Positions 17,471 to 25,614 of a DNA stretch of 64,000 nt are shown in pieces. The position numbers were made by a program, and so were the translations under genes. The stretch covers positions 154,536 to 218,535 of the forward strand of contig NZ_BMTO01000007.1 in NCBI RefSeq assembly GCF_014649715.1, given 5' to 3'. This stretch comes from Streptomyces lateritius. GTDB taxonomy: Bacteria > Actinomycetota > Actinomycetes > Streptomycetales > Streptomycetaceae. The notes under the pieces are model-generated. The model did no database searches and was not told where the DNA came from. It was given only the letters and a program-made list of their open reading frames with translations. The first letter of the stretch is position 1; the number at the start of each line of letters is the position of its first letter.

Positions 17471-18238
17471 TCAGTATGCATCTCCCTCGGTCGAGGACGT
17501 CACGTGGCCGTCGCGGGTGAAGTCGAGGCGGGAGACGATGCGGTAACGGTCACCGCGGTAGACGGAGTGGACGTACTCGACGGGACGGCCGGCGGTGTCG
17601 AGGGTGAGGCGTTCGATGAGCAGGGCGGGCGAGAGGACGGGGACGTCCAGGAGTGCGGCCTCGTTCTCGCTGACGACGGTGGGTTCGATCGACTGGGTGG
17701 CTTCCCGGACGTGGACCCGGTGGTGCTCGCGCAGGTGGTCGTAGAGGTCGCCCGCCTCGAGTTCCTCCGGGGTGAGGACGGTGCCGACCAGGTCGGCCGG
17801 GATGTGCAGGTGCTCGATGGCCATGGGAGAGCCGTCGACGAGGCGGAGGCGTGCGACGTAGAGCAGTTCGGCCGCGGGTGAGAGGCGGAGCCGGCGGCCG
17901 ATGCGGGCGCCCGCCCGGATCGTGGCGGACTCCAGGACGGTGCTGGACCAACTGCCCGATGCGCGGGGCACGGCGAAAGGCACGTCGTCCGGGGCGAGTT
18001 GCTGGGTGATCTTGGCGGGCGCGACGAACATGCCGCGGCCGTGCTCCCGTACCAGCGCGCCCGTGGCGACGAGCTCGTCGACGGCGGCACGCAGGGTCGG
18101 GCGGGAGACCCCGAGGGCGGCGCACAGGGTGCGCTCGGACGGGATCGGGTCCCCCGGGCCGCCTCCTTCGATGAGGCCCAGCAGGTGTTCTCGTACCCGC
18201 TCCCGCTTCAGCACTCCGCTAAAGGAGCCGTCCTTCAT
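17471..18238 (-). CDS. GntR/HutC (UTRA) transcriptional regulator, DasR-like
   Basis: A 255-aa protein starting at the ATG at 18236-18238; the GTG/ATG codons further upstream are rejected because AGGAG lies 7 nt before this one. HTH at about 12-80 with the same SERTLCAALGVSRPTLR helix as its downstream paralogue, then a UTRA domain ending VEYVHSVYRGDRYRIVSRLDF. It is divergent from the sugar-binding-protein gene. TGGTCA half-sites occur both just upstream of its own ribosome-binding site and at the transporter promoter. Repression of both is likely, relieved by a sugar or sugar phosphate (inference from DasR). Confidence 0.9.
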   Translation of the reverse strand: MKDGSFSGVLKRERVREHLLGLIEGGGPGDPIPSERTLCAALGVSRPTLRAAVDELVATGALVREHGRGMFVAPAKITQQLAPDDVPFAVPRASGSWSSTVLESATIRAGARIGRRLRLSPAAELLYVARLRLVDGSPMAIEHLHIPADLVGTVLTPEELEAGDLYDHLREHHRVHVREATQSIEPTVVSENEAALLDVPVLSPALLIERLTLDTAGRPVEYVHSVYRGDRYRIVSRLDFTRDGHVTSSTEGDAY

Positions 18239-18250
18239 GCCGCTCTCCTG

Positions 18251-18264
18251 ACTGGTCAACTGGT
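18251..18264. promoter_or_regulatory. ACTGGTCAACTGGT repeat upstream of the GntR gene
   Basis: Two ACTGGT copies separated by CA, directly upstream of the AGGAG of the regulator gene. The TGGTCA core matches the palindrome at 18379-18392. Probable autoregulatory operator. Confidence 0.5.
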
Positions 18265-18378
18265 AAGTCGGATACTAGCGTCCTCGGTTGACGTGTCACT
18301 GAGTGAACAGCCCATCTTTTTCAAGGGATTGACGACCGAAGCGCACCATGCCACCTTCTGGTCACACAGCTGACAACC

Positions 18379-18392
18379 TGACCAATTGGTCA
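18379..18392. promoter_or_regulatory. Perfect palindrome TGACCAATTGGTCA, probable GntR operator
   Basis: A 14-bp perfect palindrome ending 20 nt before the start of the binding-protein gene. TGGTC/GACCA symmetry resembles HutC-type (DasR) operators, with a different centre. Its position would block transcription start or elongation. Confidence 0.65.
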
Positions 18393-18411
18393 ACCATGCA
18401 TCGAGGTGCCC

Positions 18412-19671
18412 GTGAACACTCGTCCCCTCGTCGCCCCCGTCGCCCTCGCGGCGGCCGTCGCGACCGCCGCCACGGCCTGTAGCGGATCGGGCGATCCCGC
18501 GGCCTCCGGCGGGCCCGAGAAGGTCACCGTATGGATCATGAAGGACAGCGTCACCGACGCCTTCCTCAGCCGCTTCCGCGCCGGCTTCCAGGCGGAGCAC
18601 AAGGACATCGAGCTCGACGTCCAGATCCAGGAATGGGACGGCATCGGCGAGAAGGTCACAGCCGCCCTCGCCAGCAAGGACGCCCCGGACGTCATCGAGG
18701 TCGGCAACACCCAGGTCGCGCAGTACGCGGCGAGCGGTGGCGTTCGGGACCTCACCGACAGAACGGCTGAGCTGAACGGCGCCGACTGGCTTCCCGGACT
18801 CGCAGAACCCGGGAAGGTCGACGGCAAGCAGTACGGCATCCCCTGGTACGCGGCCAACCGCGTCGTGATCTACCACAAGGACCTTTTCTCCCGCGCGGGC
18901 GTCACCGCGCCGCCGAAGACTTAGGCCGAGTGGCTCGCCGTCACCACGAAGCTGAACCGGGGCAAGACGCAGGGCATCTACCTTCCCGGCCAGAACTGGT
19001 ACACCCTGTCCGGCTTCATCTGGGAGGAGGGCGGGGACCTCGCGGTCAAGGACGGCACGGCCTGGAAGGGGACGCTCGACACGCCACAGGCCCTCGCCGG
19101 CATGGACTTCTACCGACAGCTGCAGGCCCTGGGCAAGGGGCCCAAGGACTCCGACGAGGCCAAGCCCCCGCAGGCCGAGGTCTTCGCCAGGGGCGACGTC
19201 GCCCAGATCATCGCCGTACCCGGCGGCGCGAAAATCGTCGAGGAGATCAACCCCGCATTGAAGGGAAAGCTCGGCTTCTTCCCTGTCCCGGGCAGGACGG
19301 CGGAGAAGCCCGGCGCCGTCTTCACCGGCGGCTCCGACCTCATCGTGCCGGCGGCCTCGGCCCATCCCGAGGCCGCCTACGAGGTCGTCAAGGCGCTGGC
19401 CGGCGACAAGTGGCAGACGGACATGGCCAGAACCATGAGTTACGTCCCCAACCGCACCACACTCGCGGGCGTCATCCAGGACGACGAGGGCACCGCCGCC
19501 ATGGCGGCGGGCGCGGCGCGGGGCCGGGCCACACCGAACTCCCCGCAGTGGGCGGCCGTCGAAGCCACCAACCCGATCAAGCAGTACATGACGGCCGTGC
19601 TCACCGGCACCGACCCCGCGCGGGCGGCCGCGAACGCGTCCCGGAGCATCACCAAGACCCTCGGCTCGTGA
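18412..19671 (+). pseudogene. Sugar-binding lipoprotein of an ABC transporter, interrupted by an in-frame TAG
   Basis: A frame of 420 codons from the GTG at 18412 (GAGG just upstream) encodes a DasA-like extracellular solute-binding protein. It has a lipoprotein signal (ATAATACSGSG), KVTVWIMKDSVTDAFLSRF, DVIEVGNTQVAQYAASGGVRD, GIPWYAANRVVIYHKDLF, and after the break FTGGSDLIVPAAS and QTDMARTMSYVPNRTTL. A TAG at 18922-18924 (PPKT-stop-AEWLAV) interrupts it in frame at residue 171. Homologues usually have a residue such as Trp or Asp-Glu-Trp context here, so TGG to TAG is plausible. No other damage is visible. It is a recent nonsense allele, a sequencing error, or read through. Confidence 0.85.
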
Positions 19672-20591
19672 GACGGGACGCACGACCCGTGACGCGGCAG
19701 CCGAACGGGCCGGCCATCTGGCCCTGTCTCCTGGTCGCCCCAACCGTCCTCGGCGGGGTGCTCCTCCTCGGATACCCCTTCGTCCGCAACCTGCTGATCT
19801 CGTTCCAGCAGTACGGCATGGGCGAACTCATCCGCGGCGACGCCGACTTCGTGGGGTTCCGCAACTACCGGACCGTCCTGGCCGACCCCGCGTTCTGGGA
19901 GGTCGTCCGGCGCACCTTCTGGTGGACCCTGGTCAACGTCGTACTGATCATGGTGATCGGCACGCTGGTCGCGCTGATGATGCGGCGACTCGGCCGGCGT
20001 ATGCGGATCGTGGTGACGAGCGGGCTCGTCCTCGCGTGGGCCAGCCCGGTGATCGCCACCACGACGGTCTTCCAGTGGCTCTTCGCCTCCCGCCTGGGAG
20101 TGGTCAACTGGGTACTCGTACGGCTCGGGTTCGAGTCCTTCGCGGGCTACTCCTGGCTCGCCGACGGCCCGGCCGCGTTCACCGTCCTCGTCCTGCTCGT
20201 GGTCTGGCAGTCCGTACCCTTCGCCGCCATCACGCTCCACTCCGCGCTGCTGACCGTCCCCTCCGAACTGTACGAGTCCGCCCGGCTGGACGGAGCCGGG
20301 GGTTGGCGGATCTTCCGCTCGGTCACGCTGCCGCTCCTGCGGCCGCTCTTCGGACTCGTCCTCTGCCTCGAAGTCATCTGGGTCTTCCGCTGCTTCGCCC
20401 AGATCTGGGCGGTCACCAAGGGCGGACCGGGCGAGGCGACGACCACGCTGCCCGTCTACGCCTACCGGGTCGCGCAGTCCCTGCACCGGTACGACCTCGG
20501 AGCGGCCGTCTCCACCCTCACCGTCCTCATCCTCGTGACCGCGCTGATCGCCTACTTCCGCCAGATGCTCCGACAGGAGGCCGACCGGTGA
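19668..20591 (+). CDS. ABC sugar transporter permease 1 (DasB/MalF-like)
   Basis: A 307-aa protein. The GTG at 19668 overlaps the upstream stop (GTGA), favouring coupled translation; a GTG at 19689 is the alternative. Six hydrophobic segments are visible, the first being WPCLLVAPTVLGGVLLLGYPFV. The EAA loop, which contacts the ATPase, reads ELYESARLDGAGGWRIFRSVTLPLL. It pairs with the next permease to import an amino-sugar oligosaccharide. No ATPase gene is present, as usual for Streptomyces systems powered by MsiK. Confidence 0.92.
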   Translation: MRRDARPVTRQPNGPAIWPCLLVAPTVLGGVLLLGYPFVRNLLISFQQYGMGELIRGDADFVGFRNYRTVLADPAFWEVVRRTFWWTLVNVVLIMVIGTLVALMMRRLGRRMRIVVTSGLVLAWASPVIATTTVFQWLFASRLGVVNWVLVRLGFESFAGYSWLADGPAAFTVLVLLVVWQSVPFAAITLHSALLTVPSELYESARLDGAGGWRIFRSVTLPLLRPLFGLVLCLEVIWVFRCFAQIWAVTKGGPGEATTTLPVYAYRVAQSLHRYDLGAAVSTLTVLILVTALIAYFRQMLRQEADR

Positions 20592-21421
20592 AACCGCGCG
20601 CCCTGCGCCGACTCCCCCTGAACACCGCGGCGGCACTCGTCTTCGTCCTGGCCGTCTTCCCGGTGTACTGGATGGTCCTCACCGCCTTCCGGCCCACCCG
20701 CGGCATCCAGTCCGAGACGCCCCACTTCCTGCCCGTCTCCGTCACCTTGGAGCACTTCCGCAACGCCGTCGCGGCCGACGGCTTCTGGATCTTCTGGCGC
20801 AACAGTCTCCTCGTGACCGCCGGGTCCGTCCTGCTCGCGCTGGTGGTGGCGCTCGCCGCCGCGTTCGCCGTCGCCCGCATGCGATGGCGCGGCCGGCGCG
20901 GCTTCATCCTCATGGTCTTCATCGCCCAGATGGCGCCCTGGGAAGCGCTGCTGATCCCGATGTACGTCATCGTCCGGGACGCCGACCTGCTCGACCGGCT
21001 GGTGACCCTCAGCCTCATCTACTTCATGGTCACCCTTCCCTTCACCATCGTCACCCTCCGCTCCTTCCTGGCGGCCGTCCCGGCCGAGCTCGAAGAGGCC
21101 GCGCAGGTGGACGGCTGCACTCGGGCGGCCGCCTTCCGCCGGGTGACCCTCCCCCTGCTCGCCCCCGGGCTGCTGGCCACCTCGCTGTTCGGGTTCATCA
21201 CCGCCTGGAACGAGTTCGCCTTCGCCAACATGCTGATCATCAAGAACCAGGACGACCGCACGCTCCCCGTATGGCTCTCGTCCTTCTCCAACGTCTTCGG
21301 CACCGACTGGGGCGCCACCATGGCCGCCTCCACCCTCTTCGCCCTGCCCGTCCTCCTCCTCTTCCTGGTCCTGCAGGGCCGGGTCGCCGCCGGCATGACC
21401 GGCGGAGCCGTGAAGGGATAA
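20588..21421 (+). CDS. ABC sugar transporter permease 2 (DasC/MalG-like)
   Basis: A 277-aa protein starting at the GTG at 20588, which overlaps the upstream stop, with AGGAGG as ribosome-binding site. It has six transmembrane helices and the EAA loop AELEEAAQVDGCTRAAAFRRVTLPLL. NEFAFANMLI near the C-terminus is typical of MalG-type sugar permeases. It is the third gene of the operon, followed 9 nt later by the hexosaminidase. Confidence 0.92.
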   Translation: MKPRALRRLPLNTAAALVFVLAVFPVYWMVLTAFRPTRGIQSETPHFLPVSVTLEHFRNAVAADGFWIFWRNSLLVTAGSVLLALVVALAAAFAVARMRWRGRRGFILMVFIAQMAPWEALLIPMYVIVRDADLLDRLVTLSLIYFMVTLPFTIVTLRSFLAAVPAELEEAAQVDGCTRAAAFRRVTLPLLAPGLLATSLFGFITAWNEFAFANMLIIKNQDDRTLPVWLSSFSNVFGTDWGATMAASTLFALPVLLLFLVLQGRVAAGMTGGAVKG

Positions 21422-21430
21422 CGCATCGCG

Positions 21431-22945
21431 ATGCCCCAGCCCCGACTCGTTCCCGAACCCACTCATCTCGCGCTCCTGCCCGGCAGGTTCACCTTCGACG
21501 ACACGACCGCGCTCAGGGTCTCGCCCGGCGCCGAGGCCGCCGCCGGACTGCTGCGCACCCTGCTCGGCCCGGCCGCCGGCCTGCCGCTCCCCGCGCGTCC
21601 GGACGGCTCCGTCGTCCTGGCCCTCGACCGCGCCCTCACCGGCCTCGGCGAGGAGGGCTACGGTCTCACCATCGGCACCGAAGGGGTGCTGCTGCGAGCG
21701 GCCCGCGCCCGGGGCCTCCTCGCCGGAGTTCAGACACTCCGCCAACTCCTGCCCGTCGAAGCGCTCCGCGCGGAACCCGCGGCCGGCATCGAGTGGTCGG
21801 TCCCCTGCGCGCAGATCACCGACACGCCCCGCTTCCCCTGGCGCGGCTCCATGCTCGACGTCGCCCGCCACTTCCGCCCCGTGTCCTTCCTGCGGCGCTA
21901 CGTCGACCTCCTCGCCTTCCACAAACTCAACGTTCTCCACCTCCACCTCACCGACGACCAGGGCTGGCGCATGCCGGTCGCCGCACTCCCCCGGCTCACC
22001 GAGGTGGGCGGGCTGCCGCACGGCGGCGCCTACACACGCGCCGAGCTCACCGGACTGGTCACGTACGCGGCGGAGCGCGGTGTCACCGTCGTGCCCGAGA
22101 TCGAGATGCCCGGCCATGTCCGCGCCGCCCTCGCCGCCTATCCCGAGCTGGGCAATCAGCCGGGCCGCACGTACGACGTCTGGGATCGATGGGGCGTGTG
22201 CGACACCGTCCTCGGCGTCCATGACGAAGCCCTCGACTTCTGCCGTACCGTCCTGGACGAGGTGGCGGACGTCTTTCCCTCCTCGTACGTCCACGTCGGC
22301 GGCGAGGAGTGCCCCACCACCGAGTGGCACGCCTCCCCCAGTGCGCGCCGACGGGCCGCCGACGAGGGGCTGGCCGGTCCCCAGGCCCTGCACGGCTGGT
22401 TCATGGAACGGATCGGACGCCACCTTCTCGACGCCGGCCGCCGGCCGCTCGGCTGGACCGAGAACGGCGCCGATCTTCCGCCGTACTTCACCGTCATGCC
22501 GTGGCGCGACGCCGGCCACGGCCGCACGGCCGCCCGCCGCGGACAGCAGGTCGTCATGACACCTCACCGCACCACCTACCTCGACTACCCACAGTCCGCG
22601 GACCCCGGGGAGCCGCCCGGCCAGAGAGGCGGAATCGTCGACCTGCGCGCCGTCCACAAAACCGACCCGGCGCCGACGGAGTGGAGCGCGGAGGAGTCCG
22701 CCCAGGTCCTCGGCGCACAGGCGCAGTTGTGGACCGAGTACGTGCCCACCGCCGCACACGCCGAGTACCTCGCCTTCCCCCGGCTCTGCGCCCTCGCGGA
22801 GGTCGTCTGGACCGGCCGGCACGACTGGGCCGGCTTCCAAGAACGCCTCCGCCACCACAGGACCCGGCTCGACGCCCTGGGGGTGCCGCGCCGTCTTTCC
22901 GCGACGTCCTCGTCCCTGGCGCCCGTCTCCTCCGCGCCCCCGTAA
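21431..22945 (+). CDS. Beta-N-acetylhexosaminidase, GH20
   Basis: A 504-aa protein from the ATG at 21431, 9 nt after the permease stop. Residues about 1-135 are the GH20 N-terminal alpha/beta domain. The TIM barrel begins at FPWRGSMLDVARHFRP and contains HKLNVLHLHLTDDQGWRMP, VVPEIEMPGHVRAAL and the catalytic loop YVHVGGEECPTTEW. GH20 enzymes usually have Asp-Glu in that loop; here both are Glu. Later aromatic residues include WTEYV. There is no signal peptide, so it probably cleaves imported N-acetylglucosaminides inside the cell, as DasD does in the das locus. Confidence 0.92.
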   Translation: MPQPRLVPEPTHLALLPGRFTFDDTTALRVSPGAEAAAGLLRTLLGPAAGLPLPARPDGSVVLALDRALTGLGEEGYGLTIGTEGVLLRAARARGLLAGVQTLRQLLPVEALRAEPAAGIEWSVPCAQITDTPRFPWRGSMLDVARHFRPVSFLRRYVDLLAFHKLNVLHLHLTDDQGWRMPVAALPRLTEVGGLPHGGAYTRAELTGLVTYAAERGVTVVPEIEMPGHVRAALAAYPELGNQPGRTYDVWDRWGVCDTVLGVHDEALDFCRTVLDEVADVFPSSYVHVGGEECPTTEWHASPSARRRAADEGLAGPQALHGWFMERIGRHLLDAGRRPLGWTENGADLPPYFTVMPWRDAGHGRTAARRGQQVVMTPHRTTYLDYPQSADPGEPPGQRGGIVDLRAVHKTDPAPTEWSAEESAQVLGAQAQLWTEYVPTAAHAEYLAFPRLCALAEVVWTGRHDWAGFQERLRHHRTRLDALGVPRRLSATSSSLAPVSSAPP

Positions 22946-23045
22946 GCCCGCCCATGCCGGTCCCGACGCGTGGCCGGTCCCGACCCCGGCCTCCCTGTGC
23001 CATCCCTGACCCCCCGCACCACCCCGATCAAGGAGAGGAATCCCC

Positions 23046-24482
23046 ATGAGTGACCCGACCAGGAACAGGAACATCAACAGGAACCTGCGGCTCCGTGCCG
23101 CGCTCGCCGTCGCCGCGGTGACCGGGCTGGGAGCCACTGCGCTCACCGCGCTCCCCGCGGCGGCGGCCGGTGAGGCCGTCGCCGTCCAGTACCGGCAGAG
23201 CGCCGGCGGCAGCGACCAGGCCGAGCCCTGGCTCAAGGTGGTCAACACCGGCACGTCGAGCGTCCCGTTGAACCAGGTCAAGGTCCGCTACTACTTCAAG
23301 GCCGAGGCGGGAGCGTCTTACACCTACGCCTGCTCGTGGGCCGTGAAGGGCTGCGCGAACCTCACCGGCGCCTTCGGCACCCTGGCCGCGCCCACCGCGA
23401 CCGCCGACCGCTATCTCGAGATCGGCTTCACCGCCGGCGCGGGTTCCCTCGCGCCCGGCGCGAACACCGGTGACATGCAGCTTCGCTTCCACCGCTCCAA
23501 CTGGCAGCCGCTCAACCAGAACGACGACTACTCCTTCGGTCCGAGCCAGACGACGTACGCCAACTGGTCCAAGGTCACGGCGACCGTGGGCGGCGTGGCG
23601 GTCTGGGGCACCGCCCCCGCGGGCAACGAACCGACACCGACTCCGACCGACCCGACCACCCCGCCGGCCACCGGGGCCGCGCTCTTCGACGACTTCGACT
23701 ACACCGGCCACACGGACCCCGCGATCGCCAACCACGGCTGGAGCGTTCGCTCCAACTCCGGCGGCCCAGGGGTGCCCGGAGCCACATGGGCTCCCGAGAA
23801 CGTCACCTTCGCGAAGGAGGGTACGAACTCGATCATGAACCTGCGGACCTCGACCGCCGGAACCGGCGAGTCCACCCGGCACACCGAGATCCTCACGCGC
23901 GCGACGAAGTTCAAGAACGGCACCTACGCGGCGCGCGTGCGGTTCTCCGACGCACCGCTGTCCGGCCCGGACGGCGACCGCATCGTCCAGACGTTCTTCA
24001 CCATCAACGACCTCAAGGCGCCGATGGCCGACGACTACGCCGAGTACGACTTCGAGTACCTCCCCAACGGGGGCTGGGGTGAGCCCGGCAACATCCTTTA
24101 CACCACGTCGTGGGAGACCTATCGGCCCGACCCGTGGGAGGCCGTCAACCAGCACTCCGAGGTCCGGGCGAGCTACGCCGGCTGGCACGACCTGGTGCTG
24201 ACCGTCGACGACCACGCGATCGTCTACTACGTCGACGGCCAGGAGTTCGGCCGGCACGACGCGCGCTACCTCCCCGAACGCCCCATGTCCATCAACTTCA
24301 ACCAGTGGCTGATCGACCTCGCCGGCCAGACCTCGACGACGCCGCGCGCGTACGACCAGAAGGTCGACTACGTCCTGCACGTCAAGGACCAGGTCCTGAC
24401 GCCGGCGCAGGTGGCCGCCAAGGTCGGGGCGTACCGGTCGGCGGGCACGACCTTCGAGGACTCCGTACCGGCCGCGCGGTAG
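23046..24482 (+). CDS. Secreted glycanase: CBM3 plus GH16
   Basis: A 478-aa protein from the ATG at 23046 with AAGGAGAGG upstream. The signal peptide (residues 1-about 41) ends LPAAAAG. Residues about 43-190 match a family 3 carbohydrate-binding module (VQYRQSAGGSDQAEPWLKVVN; QVKVRYYFK). A Pro/Thr linker (196-208) leads to a GH16 domain (about 212-450) with the catalytic EYDFE at 333-337 (nucleophile Glu333, acid Glu337). CBM3 suggests binding to cellulose or chitin-like crystalline polymer; the GH16 substrate is not determined. It lies 100 bp after GH20 and probably belongs to the same regulated locus. A long terminator follows. Confidence 0.88.
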   Translation: MSDPTRNRNINRNLRLRAALAVAAVTGLGATALTALPAAAAGEAVAVQYRQSAGGSDQAEPWLKVVNTGTSSVPLNQVKVRYYFKAEAGASYTYACSWAVKGCANLTGAFGTLAAPTATADRYLEIGFTAGAGSLAPGANTGDMQLRFHRSNWQPLNQNDDYSFGPSQTTYANWSKVTATVGGVAVWGTAPAGNEPTPTPTDPTTPPATGAALFDDFDYTGHTDPAIANHGWSVRSNSGGPGVPGATWAPENVTFAKEGTNSIMNLRTSTAGTGESTRHTEILTRATKFKNGTYAARVRFSDAPLSGPDGDRIVQTFFTINDLKAPMADDYAEYDFEYLPNGGWGEPGNILYTTSWETYRPDPWEAVNQHSEVRASYAGWHDLVLTVDDHAIVYYVDGQEFGRHDARYLPERPMSINFNQWLIDLAGQTSTTPRAYDQKVDYVLHVKDQVLTPAQVAAKVGAYRSAGTTFEDSVPAAR

Positions 24483-24508
24483 CCCGCTCGTTTCCGCCTC
24501 CCACGGCG

Positions 24509-24558
24509 GGAGATCCGGATCCCGGGCACGGCATCCCCCGCCCGGGGTCCGGATCTCC
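24509..24558 (+). terminator. Long hairpin terminator after the GH16 gene
   Basis: Arms 24509-24527 and 24540-24558, 19 nt with a single wobble mismatch, and a 12-nt loop. It closes the das-like locus. Confidence 0.85.
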
Positions 24559-24779
24559 GCGTGGCCGCGAGGAACCGGGGGCTGTCGGCCCGTGCCCGCG
24601 TCGCGGGCGCCGGAATTCCCCTGCCCCCGCGAACGGGCGGCTGAGCCGGAGAACGACTCGTCCGAGGCGATCGCCACGCTGGTCTCTTCCTCCCGTGCGG
24701 GCGCGCATGGAACTCGACCGCTGCGGCGCGGCACTCGTCTTCCAGTTTCTGACCGAGCGGGTTTCTCGTTGGGACCAGA

Positions 24780-25094
24780 TCAGCGGGGGCGACGGCGGCG
24801 GTGATACGCGAACGTCAGGGCCAGCAGCAGGGGGCCCCACAGGGTGAACAGACCGCTGACCGTCATCGCCAGCACGTCCCAGCCCTCGGTGTACGGGAAG
24901 CCGTCAGCACCGCCGAGGCGGAAGGCCCCGAACGCCCAGTGGACCATCAGGGCGGTGAAGAAGAGGCCGGCGATCGTCGCGGGGAGGGTCGCCGCGAAGG
25001 GCGGGATGCGTCTGCCTCCCCACTTGGGAACCCAGGTGGGTACAAGCCCGCCCATGGTGTAGGCGGGGTAGTCGTCGTCGAGACGACCGTACAA
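24780..25094 (-). pseudogene. Chimeric relic: MerR-gene 5' end joined to a membrane-protein 3' end
   Basis: The frame from a TTG at 25094 begins YGRLDDDYPAYTMG, nearly the same as the N-terminus of the MerR-type gene at 49681-50019 (FGRLEDDDYPAYTMG). Instead of the HTH it then continues PTWVPKWGGRRIPPF with two hydrophobic helices and a basic end, YHRRRRPR. This is the C-terminal part of an unrelated membrane protein that has lost its own start. The DNA upstream also matches the leader of the MerR gene. No ribosome-binding site is left. I read it as the product of recombination or deletion, probably not functional. Confidence 0.6.
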
Positions 25095-25156
25095 CTGCTT
25101 ACCCAAAGGGGGGCTGCGTACTGCCGGTGATACGAACTGCTCAGTGGCCTGTGACA

Positions 25157-25342
25157 GCTCCACCCTTCGGCAGCCGGCCCCGTCGCCCGTCCTGCGTCTG
25201 CTCTGACTTGGAACCCCACTGCCGAACTTCCCGGTACGCGCGCCCGCAGCCGACACCTTTACCGAGGAACCACTGATTACGCACACTGCTGGGTACTGCC
25301 ACCGCGTCAATCACGGTCCTGCTCACGGCGGCCCCTGATCAC
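25157..25342 (-). repeat. Conserved leader element, copy A
   Basis: About 110 nt (25165-25275) match 50110-50225 at roughly 85% by eye, with a one-base indel. A further shared GGCGGCCCCTGATCAC lies at 25327-25342. The indel breaks any shared reading frame, so conservation is more like RNA or regulatory DNA than protein. Copy A sits upstream of the chimeric relic, in the same orientation as copy B relative to the MerR gene. Confidence 0.65.
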
Positions 25343-25614
25343 CGCGAGCCACCCTCGGCAGGGAGGTAATCGACCTCGAACAGCGATGGAGGGGGCGGCA
25401 AGACCGGGTGCCGGACGACCGGCGGCAAGACCTGAGCCCCCTCCCTTCATCCGGCCGTGAAGGACCTGCCTCGACAGCAGTGGCCGCTTCCGAACTGGTC
25501 CGACTCAGCCGGCCGCATGGCCGTGAAGCACCTCGGCGAGCAGAATGGACGTGAGAGCCCTGTCCGCCGCAGGTGGCGCACTCGGCTGTCGTGCGCGCGC
25601 GGAAAGGGCACCTG

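Noticed and set aside
20128..20142. GGTTCGAGTCC, resembling a tRNA T-arm
   Set aside because: It lies inside the permease coding sequence and no acceptor or anticodon arms surround it.
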